A stretch of DNA of 64,000 nucleotides from Bacteroidota bacterium (GTDB lineage Bacteria; Bacteroidota; Bacteroidia; B-17B0; Aurantibacillaceae). A program made the position numbers and the translations under genes. The notes under the pieces are model-generated. The model made no database searches and had not been told where the DNA came from. It saw only the letters and a program-made list of their open reading frames with translations. How positions within the stretch are numbered: position 1 is the stretch's first letter; each line of letters begins with the position of its first letter. The stretch spans positions 1-64,000 of the forward strand of contig JAUXTT010000012.1 of the NCBI GenBank assembly GCA_030684395.1, read 5' to 3'. This document shows positions 34,016-42,827 of this stretch, one piece after another.

Positions 34016-36391
34016 TTATTTTTGTTTTGGTTTACTTTTAATAGTGAGCATTGTGTCGTAAACAAATGCATTTAAAAAATCTTTGGAATCGCTCAACCTT
34101 ACAACAGATGTATTGGAATAGAGAATCTCATTATATTCGAGGTCGTAAACAACCGAAAAATAAAGTGTTTGCTGCTCTTTTCTGAAAATATAAGGGATCG
34201 TAAAAGGCGCAAATAAACCTCCTGAAAAAACAGTTAAGGCAACAGCCATCCCTATATTTTTCTTTTCTGTTCTGTTATTATAAACACCACTCCACAAAAC
34301 ATAACGGGTGTTATATTTTTTCTGCATCTTCTCTGCTGCTTCGTTACCTAAAATCATCATATTACGATTATAGCCATGTTCCATAAATTCAGACATCCAA
34401 TCATTTAAAAGTGTGTAATCATTGTATGTTTCAATATCGTTGGTATTGAGTGTATGTGAATCAATAAAAACACTTTCTAACCCGGCAATTTTCGCGTTTT
34501 CCTGAAGAACCCCGGCATATTCCAAAAGTTTTTCTTCCGAGTCATAATACTTGTAATTATCCCTGTTTCTTTCATCGGTTTTAATATAAAAAGGGTCGAG
34601 TATGATGATCTTATCAATTCCAATCCCTCCTTTGTTTTCAATTGGTTTATACTTCAGTACTATATCATTGAACTTGCCATTCCTATAATCCTTATTACGC
34701 TCTTCAGCTTTGCCAAACTGCTCGGCAAACTCTTTTAACCTCAATAATTCGGTTAAAGAATATTTATCGAATTCATTTTCTAACCGGGCGTAATTAATCG
34801 AGTCGGTATTAACAACTTTGTTTCCTTTTATTTCAACAGTACCTTGTTGCTCACCAATACGTGTGATCTTAGAATCTATATCATCATCATCCAAATCATC
34901 CAATGATCGAAGCTTTTTCCTGATGGTATCTTGTTTTACTATAACTGTTGAATCAGTATTTAAAGTATCAATTACAACCGGAGTCATTTCCCTGATATAT
35001 TCTGTTCTCGATGTTTTATTAAAATAGGCCGCAGTTGTTTCATTGTTAAGTGCCAAAAGCACAAATAACGAATCACACAATTGATTTAATTGCTTATCGC
35101 TTTTAAACTGATCTTTAAGTTTCCAATTATAATGAAGTGCTAAAATATTACTTTCAGAGGCGCTTAACTTATTTAGTAAATGATAAACCTGTTGTAAATT
35201 TCCTTCGGCTGATGAGTAATCGTAAGCTATATAAGAGTCTCCTGCAATATCAATAGTTGGTTCAATACATGGTTTATACTCTTTTTCTTTTGGAGCCTTT
35301 GATGCAGCAACATTAAACAATGCTTTACCAATCATTTTTTTAAGGTAAAGGTTGTTCGGATATTTTTTTAAAAGCACATAAGATTCATAAATACAGTCGG
35401 CATAATCTTCCTGTTGCAGATCAATATTACACAGCTCAAAACGGGCCATTTCTCTCATGGTATAAAACTGATCTTTGTTCACCAAAAATTTATCACGCCC
35501 ATCATCCGAAAATTCGCCCAATTCCCTGCTCACATTATCTTTACGCTTTTTAATATTTGGGTGCGTACTTTTACTGTCATCGTAATTCTCGTCAACTTTT
35601 ATAGGATTCAGTTCAGTTAAAAAATAGGAAGCCGGAAAAACCAGATTGCTGTCTTCAAAAAACTTCTTTTCAAACTTAATCTCATCAAAAGGCAAATAAG
35701 AATATTTGAGCATATTAAATGCTCCCGAAATGCCTTTGTAACTGTACTTGGTTTTCTTAAATACTTTTAATCCCTCCGAATCAGCCTCAAATTCGGCATC
35801 CTGACTGTATTTATACTTATCCAGGCTATTCCTTTTGTAAGATGATTTACCGGAGTTCATTACCACATAAGAATCAACGGAGTGTTTTTTTGTGAAATGA
35901 GATGCTTCGTGGCAAAGTATATATGCAAGTTGAGCCTCGTTATCCAATTGGGCCAATAAACCTACGGTAACAATTATGATCCCGTTATCTGCGGTAAATG
36001 CATTCACGATATCGCTTTTCATAACAAATATCTGAAGACCTTTTCGTACTTCGGGTACTTCTCTGAATGCTTCATCAGCTACTTTATTTACAAATAAAGA
36101 TAAAGAGTCGTTAAACATGATCTTACCACTTCGTAATATCTGATCCATTTGAAAATTGGAGATGAGATAAAAATTCTCTTTCGCTTTTTTAGCAGTGGAG
36201 TTTCTCTCTTTTTTTACGGTGGCAATATCTTTATTGGCTTTTTCTGTGGCTGTCGTAGTATATATCTTAGGTAATTTGCCATTGGATAGCAATGGTAAAT
36301 AATCCGAGTCAAACTGCTTGGTTTGAGCAATTCCCGACACAACAACACAGCAAACAAAACCAAGAACTATCTTAATTCTTCTAAACATCAA
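34016..36391 (-). CDS. Secreted M48-family metallopeptidase, large form
   Basis: A 791-residue secreted protease. The signal peptide ends after Gly-Ile-Ala-Gln (about residue 23). The zinc motif HEASH (H161-H165) and the downstream Glu in 'QDAEFEADSEGLKVF' identify M48, the family of BepA, LoiP and HtpX. About 550 residues follow the catalytic domain without a recognised domain; they include Tyr-rich stretches, an Asp-rich linker and a late hydrophobic segment ('GMAVALTVFSGGLFAPFTIPYIF') near residue 735 that could be a membrane anchor. Periplasmic outer-membrane quality control is the likely role. It forms an operon with the barrel-like protein downstream. Confidence 0.88.
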   Translation of the reverse strand: MMFRRIKIVLGFVCCVVVSGIAQTKQFDSDYLPLLSNGKLPKIYTTTATEKANKDIATVKKERNSTAKKAKENFYLISNFQMDQILRSGKIMFNDSLSLFVNKVADEAFREVPEVRKGLQIFVMKSDIVNAFTADNGIIIVTVGLLAQLDNEAQLAYILCHEASHFTKKHSVDSYVVMNSGKSSYKRNSLDKYKYSQDAEFEADSEGLKVFKKTKYSYKGISGAFNMLKYSYLPFDEIKFEKKFFEDSNLVFPASYFLTELNPIKVDENYDDSKSTHPNIKKRKDNVSRELGEFSDDGRDKFLVNKDQFYTMREMARFELCNIDLQQEDYADCIYESYVLLKKYPNNLYLKKMIGKALFNVAASKAPKEKEYKPCIEPTIDIAGDSYIAYDYSSAEGNLQQVYHLLNKLSASESNILALHYNWKLKDQFKSDKQLNQLCDSLFVLLALNNETTAAYFNKTSRTEYIREMTPVVIDTLNTDSTVIVKQDTIRKKLRSLDDLDDDDIDSKITRIGEQQGTVEIKGNKVVNTDSINYARLENEFDKYSLTELLRLKEFAEQFGKAEERNKDYRNGKFNDIVLKYKPIENKGGIGIDKIIILDPFYIKTDERNRDNYKYYDSEEKLLEYAGVLQENAKIAGLESVFIDSHTLNTNDIETYNDYTLLNDWMSEFMEHGYNRNMMILGNEAAEKMQKKYNTRYVLWSGVYNNRTEKKNIGMAVALTVFSGGLFAPFTIPYIFRKEQQTLYFSVVYDLEYNEILYSNTSVVRLSDSKDFLNAFVYDTMLTIKSKPKQK

Positions 36392-36413
36392 TCAGGCTTT
36401 AGTGATTTAAAGA

Positions 36414-37343
36414 TTATGATTTTTTACTATTCGCTTCCATTTGCGAAATGGCCATCATTTGTTTCATGGTGTTTTGCATACCTTCAGTTGAGCCATCCAG
36501 GAATATAACGTTCCCCTGACCTTGTTCTGCAAAGTTTTTGATAGACTCTGTCCACATACTGAACAAAATAAAGGAAGGATCCAATTCAGCATCGCTCATC
36601 ATTTTAGCAGCACCCGACATACCTTTAGCTACTTCTTCCCTGAACAATGCAATACCTTGTCCACGCAACTGGGCAGCTTCTTTCTCTGCTGATGCAGCAA
36701 TTTTGATCGCATTACCTTCGGCTTCTGCTGCTTTGGTTTTGGTGATTAATAAAGCCTGGCCTTCATTTTCAGCAGCAGCTTTTAAGTTATTAGAAGCAAC
36801 CACTTTTGCCATAGAACGCATAACTTCTTCGTCAAAAGTAATATCGTTCAACTGAAGATCTATCAAATGATAACCCCAGCTTTCTAACACTTGATCTAAT
36901 TGGTCTTTAACCGCCTCAACAATATCTCTTCTTACTATCAATACTTCCGATTGTTTTTTAGTAGCAACAAATGCACGAACCGATCCTTCGATTGAGCGAA
37001 CAAGGGCTTGCATTAAGTTCTTATCATCAATAAACTTAAAAGCCACATTTTTTATTACCTCTTCACTTTGATTCAATACAGAATAAAGCAACATAGCAGT
37101 GAAATTTACATTTGCCTGATCAACAGTAACGGCCTGAAAACCAAGTTCAGCAGAACGATTCTGAATGCTTATCTTTCTAAAAACCCTTTCTATAAAAGGA
37201 ATTTTAAAATTTAATCCCGGTGTAAGAGTGCGGTTATACTTTCCGAAAATTGTAGTTACTGCAACTGTTCCCTGTTGTACAGTTTTGAAACTTGTTAGAA
37301 TAAACAAAAGGCCAAAAACGCCTAAAACAATGTATAATATCAT
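36414..37343 (-). CDS. SPFH/Band 7 membrane protein (stomatin/prohibitin-like)
   Basis: A 309-residue protein with one N-terminal membrane helix (about residues 1-18) followed by an SPFH domain ('GTVAVTTIFGKYNRTLTPGLNFKIPF', 'RSAELGFQAVTVDQ', 'GYHLIDLQLNDITFDEEV') and a long Ala/Glu-rich coiled coil (about 195-260). Such proteins form large ring oligomers that organise membrane microdomains or regulate proteases. It has no NfeD partner gene beside it. It lies 22 bp upstream of the M48 gene on the same strand, so co-transcription with that protease is likely and the pairing fits an envelope quality-control unit (inference). Confidence 0.9.
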   Translation of the reverse strand: MILYIVLGVFGLLFILTSFKTVQQGTVAVTTIFGKYNRTLTPGLNFKIPFIERVFRKISIQNRSAELGFQAVTVDQANVNFTAMLLYSVLNQSEEVIKNVAFKFIDDKNLMQALVRSIEGSVRAFVATKKQSEVLIVRRDIVEAVKDQLDQVLESWGYHLIDLQLNDITFDEEVMRSMAKVVASNNLKAAAENEGQALLITKTKAAEAEGNAIKIAASAEKEAAQLRGQGIALFREEVAKGMSGAAKMMSDAELDPSFILFSMWTESIKNFAEQGQGNVIFLDGSTEGMQNTMKQMMAISQMEANSKKS

Positions 37344-37458
37344 ATTCGATTTATTTTTCCCTAAATTAAGTATTTTTTCAGTAAAGAGAAGAAATTCCTG
37401 TTCAAATGTCTGTTAATCCGTACGAAAAACTTCAAAAATTGATTTTTGTATGGATTAA

Positions 37459-37525
37459 CCTGACAAACTCCGTTTCGTCGGCTCACGATGTTAAAAGTTG
37501 GAGCCTGATAGGGTAGCTCGTCAGG
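37459..37525. repeat. 67-bp structured intergenic element
   Basis: CCTGAC at 37459 and GTCAGG at 37520-37525 form terminal inverted repeats, with an inner GGCTC/GAGCC pair (37479-37483 and 37500-37504) and an extra GCCTGA/TCAGGC hairpin at the right end. It is GC-richer than its surroundings and lies upstream of the riboswitch promoter. It is probably a dispersed repeat or structured RNA; no other copy occurs in the window. Confidence 0.45.
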
Positions 37526-37593
37526 CCCTCCGGCATTTTATTCAATGTGTATAAAATGGTTAATTATTTGATTGATTTTCAGTATAAAGTGTT

Positions 37594-37624
37594 TTTGCCA
37601 TAACAGAGTTTTAGCGTATATTTG
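37594..37624 (+). promoter_or_regulatory. Promoter of the SAM riboswitch-metH operon
   Basis: TTTG at 37594-37597 and TATATTTG at 37617-37624 are 19 nt apart, an excellent Bacteroidota promoter. Transcription would start near 37630, just ahead of the riboswitch aptamer. Confidence 0.8.
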
Positions 37625-37640
37625 CCCACCGTTCTTTTTG

Positions 37641-37815
37641 GTGCTTATTACGAAAGGTGGAGGGACACGCCCTATGAAACCTTACCAACCCAGATTTAAG
37701 TTTGGAGTTTAAAGTTGTGAGTTAGTAGTACTGAACTACACACTCAATACAACCGACTCAAAACTAAGCTGAAGGTGGGAAATCGTTATTCTGTTTATGC
37801 AGAATGCAAATAAGT
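37641..37815 (+). promoter_or_regulatory. SAM-I (S-box) riboswitch aptamer
   Basis: The core 'AAGGTGGAGGGAC-CGCCCTATGAAACC...CCAACC' (37654-37690) matches the SAM-I consensus, including the kink-turn/P2 and J1/2 strands. P1 is GCTTATT (37643-37649) with AATAAGT (37809-37815). P4 is ATTCTG (37788-37793) with CAGAAT (37800-37805), preceded by AAGGTGGGAAATCG. The P3 arm (about 37692-37770) is unusually long, about 75 nt. High S-adenosylmethionine should stabilise the aptamer and allow the downstream terminator to form, switching off the methyltransferase-metH operon. Confidence 0.93.
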
Positions 37816-37856
37816 CGGAAACATTAGCTAATTTTTTATTAAACAATATAATTACT

Positions 37857-37890
37857 AATCCCTTCCGCATGCGTGTGAAGGGATTTTTTT
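37857..37890 (+). terminator. Riboswitch expression platform: terminator hiding an SD-like site
   Basis: AATCCCTTC (37857-37865) pairs with GAAGGGATT (37877-37885) around an 11-nt loop and is followed by seven T. The ATG of the next gene follows immediately at 37891. The 3' arm contains AAGGGA (37878-37883) at ideal Shine-Dalgarno distance from that ATG, so the hairpin could block both elongation and ribosome loading. Confidence 0.88.
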
Positions 37891-38667
37891 ATGGTTACAA
37901 GTGCAGAAAATAGGTTTTCAGACCGCGTAGAAAACTACGTGAAGTATCGTCCACACTACCCGCAGACATTGGTTGATTTGTTGCTTGGTGAGCAATACAT
38001 TAAGCCGGATGCTCTTATTGCGGATATTGGATCTGGAACAGGTATATCTGCACAATTGTTTCTGCAAAATAATTTTAAAGTAATCGGTGTTGAACCAAAT
38101 GAACCAATGCGTTTGGCTGCCGAAGAAATATTGAAAGAATCTTTAGAAAAAAAACAATTTGCTTCCATTAATGCAAATGCAGAACACACAAGCATTCAAG
38201 ATAATTCCATTGATCTTGTAATTGCTGCACAAGCATTTCACTGGTTTGATAAAGAAAAATTTAAAACTGAATGTAAACGTATTTTGAAACCCGGAGCTCA
38301 TGCTGCTTTGATATGGAATGACAGACAAACTGATACCAACGATTTTCTTAAACTGTATGAAGAATTTTTGCAAATGTTTGCTACTGATTACAAAGTGGTG
38401 AATCATAAAAATTTTCAGGACAAAAGTATTTTTGATTCCTTTTTTGGTGAGGGAAATTACAAGGAGTTTATATTGCCAAATTATCAGGATGTTGATTTGG
38501 TGGGACTTAGAGGGAGAGTACTTTCCTCTAGCTACATGCCCAACGAAACACACCCTGATTACCAGCACATGATGTACGTTTTGAGAAAAATTTATCTGCG
38601 TTATCAGGAAAATAATAAGGTACGATTAGAGTACGACACAAGAGTATACATAGGAACTATAAAATAA
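37891..38667 (+). CDS. Class I SAM-dependent methyltransferase
   Basis: A 258-residue Rossmann-fold methyltransferase of the Methyltransf_11 type: 'RFSDRVENYVKYRPHYP' at the N-terminus, SAM-binding motif I 'IADIGSGTGISAQLF', motif II 'VIGVEPNEPM', then 'DLVIAAQAFHWFD' and 'LKPGAHAALIW'. These are typical of the trans-aconitate/small-molecule methyltransferase group; the substrate is unknown. It is the first gene behind the SAM riboswitch and 16 bp before metH, so it is made when SAM is scarce, which is surprising for a SAM consumer. It may instead act in methionine-cycle repair or salvage (speculation). Confidence 0.9.
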   Translation: MVTSAENRFSDRVENYVKYRPHYPQTLVDLLLGEQYIKPDALIADIGSGTGISAQLFLQNNFKVIGVEPNEPMRLAAEEILKESLEKKQFASINANAEHTSIQDNSIDLVIAAQAFHWFDKEKFKTECKRILKPGAHAALIWNDRQTDTNDFLKLYEEFLQMFATDYKVVNHKNFQDKSIFDSFFGEGNYKEFILPNYQDVDLVGLRGRVLSSSYMPNETHPDYQHMMYVLRKIYLRYQENNKVRLEYDTRVYIGTIK

Positions 38668-38683
38668 AACGAAGTAGGATTGC

Positions 38684-41600
38684 ATGAGTAAGATTAAAGA
38701 AGAGTTAGAGAAAAGAATTTTAGTGATCGATGGAGCAATGGGATCTCTCATTCAGCAATACAAGCTGACAGAAGCAGATTTCAGAGGAGAGCGTTTCAAA
38801 GATTTTCATAAAGACGTAAAAGGTAACAACGATCTGTTGTGTATCACACGGCCGGATGTTATTGAAGAAATTCATAAACAATACCTAGAGGCAGGCGCAG
38901 ATATTATTGAAACAAATAGTTTCAGCAGCACGCGTATCTCTATGGCTGATTACGATATGCAGGATATTTGTTATGAATTAAACCTGGCAGCTGCAAAAGT
39001 GGCACGTAAAGCCGCAGATGAATACACCGCTAAAACACCCGACAAACCAAGATTTGTAGCGGGTGCAATGGGGCCAACTACCAAATTACTTTCTATGTCG
39101 CCGGATGTAAATAATCCGGGATATCGTGCCATGTCTTACGATGAATTACTCGCTTCCTATAAAGAACAGGTGGAAGGATTAGTAGATGGCGGAGTGGATC
39201 TTTTATTATTTGAAACAATCACCGACACCTTAAATTCAAAAGCAGGATTATTGGCTGCACAACAAGTGTTCGAAGAAAAAGGAATTGAACTTCCTATCAT
39301 GATCTCCGGAACGATTACAGATGCCAGCGGAAGAACTTTATCTGGGCAAACAACAGAAGCTTTTTTAAATTCAGTTGCACACGTTGATCTATTAAGTATT
39401 GGATTAAATTGTGCTTTAGGTGCAAAAGATATGCGTCCTTACTTAGAGGAACTGTCTAATAAAGCACCTTTTTATATCAGTGCTTATCCAAATGCAGGTT
39501 TGCCAAATCAATTTGGTGAATACGATCAGGATGCTCACGAAATGGGGCATCAGATCGAAGACTTCTTAAAAGCAGGGTTCTTAAATATTGTTGGAGGTTG
39601 CTGTGGAACTACTCCCGCACATATTCGCCGTATTGCTGAATTAGCAGCGCAAAGCAAACCTCGTAAAAAAGTTCAGCCCGATACGTTAATGCATTTGAGT
39701 GGATTAGAGCCGTACACCTTAACCCCGGAAAGTAATTTTTTAAATGTAGGTGAACGTACCAATGTTACTGGTTCAAAAAAATTCCTTCGTTTAGTTAAAG
39801 AAGGAAACTACGAAGAAGCATTATCCATCGCAAAAGATCAGGTAGATGGTGGAGCTCAGGTCATTGATATCAATATGGATGAAGGAATGTTGGATAGCGA
39901 ACATGCCATGACACACTTTCTGAATTTAATCGCGTCCGAACCGGATATTTCCCGTGTTCCGATTATGATCGATTCTTCTAAATGGACGGTTATTGAAGCC
40001 GGGTTAAAATGTGTTCAGGGTAAAGCTATTGTAAACTCCATCTCTTTAAAAGAAGGTGAAGCTGCATTTATTGAACATGCTCATAAAATAAAACAATACG
40101 GTGCAGCTGCTATTGTAATGGCTTTTGATGAAGTTGGTCAGGCTGATACGTATCAAAGAAGAATTGATATTTGTAAACGAGCGTACGATATTTTAGTGAA
40201 CAAAGTTCATTTTCCACCGCAGGATATTATTTTCGATCCAAACATTTTCCCTGTTGCAACAGGAATGGAAGAGCATCGGTTAAATGCACTTGATTTCTTT
40301 AACGCAACAAAATGGATCAAAGAAAATCTTCCTTATGCAAAAGTGAGTGGTGGTGTAAGTAATGTTTCGTTTTCTTTCAGAGGAAATGATCACGTACGTG
40401 AAGCTATTCACTCCGCGTTTTTATTCCATGCTATAAAGAATGGGATGGATATGGGAATTGTGAACCCATCACAATTAGTAATTTATGACGATATTGATAA
40501 AACACTTCTTGAATTAGTGGAAGATGTATTATTGAATCGCCGCGATGATGCAACTGAACGTTTGGTAGAGCACGCTGAATCTTTAAAAGGAATTACCAAA
40601 GAGAAAACTGAAAAAGATGAGGCATGGCGCCATGGAACAGTTGAAGAACGTTTGAGTTATGCCTTAGTAAAAGGATTGGTAGAACACATTGATGCGGATA
40701 CAGAAGAGGCTCGCTTAAAACTGGGCAGACCTTTACATGTTATTGAAGGTCCATTGATGAACGGAATGAATGTGGTTGGTGATCTTTTTGGAAGCGGAAA
40801 AATGTTCTTACCTCAAGTAGTTAAGAGTGCGCGCGTAATGAAAAAGGCGGTTGCCTATTTAGAACCATACTTACAAGCAGAGAAAGAAGCGAATCGTTTG
40901 GCAGGTGTTGTTGGAAACGGAAGAACGAACGCGGGAAAAATTTTGATGGCAACAGTTAAGGGCGACGTACACGATATTGGAAAAAACATAGTTGGTGTTG
41001 TATTGGCTTGTAATAACTATGAGATCATCGACCTTGGTGTAATGGTTTCCTGCGATAAAATTTTAGAAGAAGCTAAAAAACATAATGTAGATGTAATTGG
41101 TTTAAGTGGGTTGATCACTCCGTCATTGGATGAAATGGTTCACGTTGCCAAAGAAATGGAACGTTTGAATTTCAAAACTCCCTTATTGATAGGTGGTGCA
41201 ACTACTTCTAAAGTGCATACTGCCGTTAAGATAGCTCAGAATTATTCAGGTCCTGTAGTTCACGTAAACGATGCAAGTAAATCAGTTCCTGTTGCGGGAA
41301 GCCTTATTTCAGATGAATTGCGTGGTGCATTTATGGAAGAAGTAAATAAGGATTATGAACGAGTTCGTGTACAAAACAAAAACGCGCAAGCTCAAAACAA
41401 ATTTATATCTCTGGCAGAAGCACGTTCAAATAAATTCCCTATCGATTGGAGTTCAAACGGAATCAGTAAACCAAACTTTATCGGAACCAAAGTATTGAAT
41501 GGGTATGACCTGAAAGAGATTTCTGAATACATCGACTGGACACCCTTCTTCCACAGTTGGGAAATGAAAGGTTCTTACCCGAAAATATTAGAAGACAAAG

Positions 41601-42376
41601 AACGTGGTGTTGAAGCAAAAAAATTATTTGCCGATGCTCAAAAAATGTTGAAACAGATCATTGACGAAAAATGGTTGAGTGCAAATGCTGTTATCGGTAT
41701 TTATCCTGCCAATGCAGTGAAGGAGGATGACGTAGAGGTTTACGATGAAAAAGGAAATGTGATCTCTACCTTCCACTCCATCCGTCAGCAAACTAAAAAG
41801 GCCCAGGGACAATATAATATTGCGCTTTCTGATTTCGTAAAGCCAAAAGATAATTCAGGAATTCATGATTATATTGGTGCATTTGCTTTAACAGCTGGAA
41901 TGGGCATTGATGAACATGTTACCCGTTTCGAAAAAGATCATGATGATTACAGTGCTATTATGTTGAAAGCATTGGCAGATCGTTTGGCAGAAGCATTTGC
42001 TGAATTACTTCATAAAAAAGTTCGTAAAGAAATTTGGGGCTATGCAAAAAATGAAGATCTTAAAAACGAAGACCTGATAAAAGAAGAATATGCGGGTATT
42101 CGTCCGGCACCGGGTTATCCGGCTCAGCCTGATCATACCGAAAAGAAAACGATCTGGAAATTACTGGATGTAGAAAAAAACACGGGCATTGTTTTAACGG
42201 AAAGCCTGGCTATGTTCCCTACAGCAGCTGTAAGTGGGTTGTATTTTGCGCATAAAGAATCGCACTACTTCGGTTTGGGGAAAATCACTAAAGAACAGGT
42301 AGAAGATTATGCAAAGCGTAAAAACATGCCTGTGCAGGAAATAGAAAGATGGTTAGGCCCTGTTTTGAATTATTAA
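38684..42376 (+). CDS. metH: Cobalamin-dependent methionine synthase, full length
   Basis: A 1230-residue four-module enzyme that methylates homocysteine from 5-methyltetrahydrofolate via cobalamin. The order is: homocysteine domain (about 1-330, zinc Cys pair in '[16 protein letters not shown]'), pterin domain (about 345-620, '[14 protein letters not shown]'), cobalamin domain (about 650-900, '[16 protein letters not shown]' with the cobalt-ligating His, '[13 protein letters not shown]') and SAM-activation domain (about 920-1230, '[12 protein letters not shown]', '[18 protein letters not shown]'). All modules are in one chain, whereas some Bacteroidota split the first module off. It is controlled by the SAM-I riboswitch. 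Cobalamin supply genes are not in the window. Confidence 0.98.
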   Translation: MSKIKEELEKRILVIDGAMGSLIQQYKLTEADFRGERFKDFHKDVKGNNDLLCITRPDVIEEIHKQYLEAGADIIETNSFSSTRISMADYDMQDICYELNLAAAKVARKAADEYTAKTPDKPRFVAGAMGPTTKLLSMSPDVNNPGYRAMSYDELLASYKEQVEGLVDGGVDLLLFETITDTLNSKAGLLAAQQVFEEKGIELPIMISGTITDASGRTLSGQTTEAFLNSVAHVDLLSIGLNCALGAKDMRPYLEELSNKAPFYISAYPNAGLPNQFGEYDQDAHEMGHQIEDFLKAGFLNIVGGCCGTTPAHIRRIAELAAQSKPRKKVQPDTLMHLSGLEPYTLTPESNFLNVGERTNVTGSKKFLRLVKEGNYEEALSIAKDQVDGGAQVIDINMDEGMLDSEHAMTHFLNLIASEPDISRVPIMIDSSKWTVIEAGLKCVQGKAIVNSISLKEGEAAFIEHAHKIKQYGAAAIVMAFDEVGQADTYQRRIDICKRAYDILVNKVHFPPQDIIFDPNIFPVATGMEEHRLNALDFFNATKWIKENLPYAKVSGGVSNVSFSFRGNDHVREAIHSAFLFHAIKNGMDMGIVNPSQLVIYDDIDKTLLELVEDVLLNRRDDATERLVEHAESLKGITKEKTEKDEAWRHGTVEERLSYALVKGLVEHIDADTEEARLKLGRPLHVIEGPLMNGMNVVGDLFGSGKMFLPQVVKSARVMKKAVAYLEPYLQAEKEANRLAGVVGNGRTNAGKILMATVKGDVHDIGKNIVGVVLACNNYEIIDLGVMVSCDKILEEAKKHNVDVIGLSGLITPSLDEMVHVAKEMERLNFKTPLLIGGATTSKVHTAVKIAQNYSGPVVHVNDASKSVPVAGSLISDELRGAFMEEVNKDYERVRVQNKNAQAQNKFISLAEARSNKFPIDWSSNGISKPNFIGTKVLNGYDLKEISEYIDWTPFFHSWEMKGSYPKILEDKERGVEAKKLFADAQKMLKQIIDEKWLSANAVIGIYPANAVKEDDVEVYDEKGNVISTFHSIRQQTKKAQGQYNIALSDFVKPKDNSGIHDYIGAFALTAGMGIDEHVTRFEKDHDDYSAIMLKALADRLAEAFAELLHKKVRKEIWGYAKNEDLKNEDLIKEEYAGIRPAPGYPAQPDHTEKKTIWKLLDVEKNTGIVLTESLAMFPTAAVSGLYFAHKESHYFGLGKITKEQVEDYAKRKNMPVQEIERWLGPVLNY

Positions 42377-42401
42377 TTATTTTTGATGTAAATTTCCAAG
42401 G

Positions 42402-42779
42402 ATGCGTACTTTCGAAACGGATGTATATATAATGACTGTTCATGATGATCTGCTAATTGAGTTCAAGGTTAAAAAGAACAGGACTTTTAGGGATACAGAT
42501 GTTTGGCAATCACGTGATCAGTCGGTTGAGTACATGCCGGGTAAAAAATTTTTCGTATTAATGGAAGCCGAAGAAAATTTTAACGCTACCGTAGAAGCGA
42601 GAAGAGCCGGGGCATCAGAAGAATATACCAAGCATGTTAAGGCATTGGCAATGTATAGCAACAAGCTGCACGAAACCATTATGGGTAATATGTTCTTGAA
42701 GATCAGCAAACCAAAAGTGGCAACAAAATTCTTCGACGATAGAAACAAAGCTATTGAATGGCTGAGATCTCAAATGTAG
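42402..42779 (+). CDS. STAS/SpoIIAA-like protein (DUF7793-like)
   Basis: A 125-residue soluble protein, 25 bp after metH. It has alternating strands and helices ('KKFFVLMEAEENF', 'MYSNKLHETIMGNMFLKISKPKVATKFFDDRNKAIEWLRSQM') ending in the 'F-D---AI-WL' helix shared with the two tandem genes at 61962-62887. The STAS-like fold assignment is inferred from this pattern. Proteins of this group have no established biochemical role; a regulatory or anti-sigma-antagonist function is a guess. It may be co-transcribed with metH, but there is no metabolic link. Confidence 0.7.
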   Translation: MRTFETDVYIMTVHDDLLIEFKVKKNRTFRDTDVWQSRDQSVEYMPGKKFFVLMEAEENFNATVEARRAGASEEYTKHVKALAMYSNKLHETIMGNMFLKISKPKVATKFFDDRNKAIEWLRSQM

Positions 42780-42827
42780 TTGAGAAAAAAATTGGCTTTT
42801 CTCAATTAAAAACAAGACTTTCGCATA

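Noticed and set aside
37505-37526. GGGTAGCTCGTCAGG resembling a tRNA D-arm
   Set aside because: No acceptor, anticodon or T-arm can be folded around it; it is part of the 67-bp element.
42779-42806. TTGAGAAAA...TTTTCTCAA hairpin as a terminator between the STAS-like and acyltransferase genes
   Set aside because: The stem is A/T-rich and weak and no T-tract follows, so it cannot be called a terminator with confidence.
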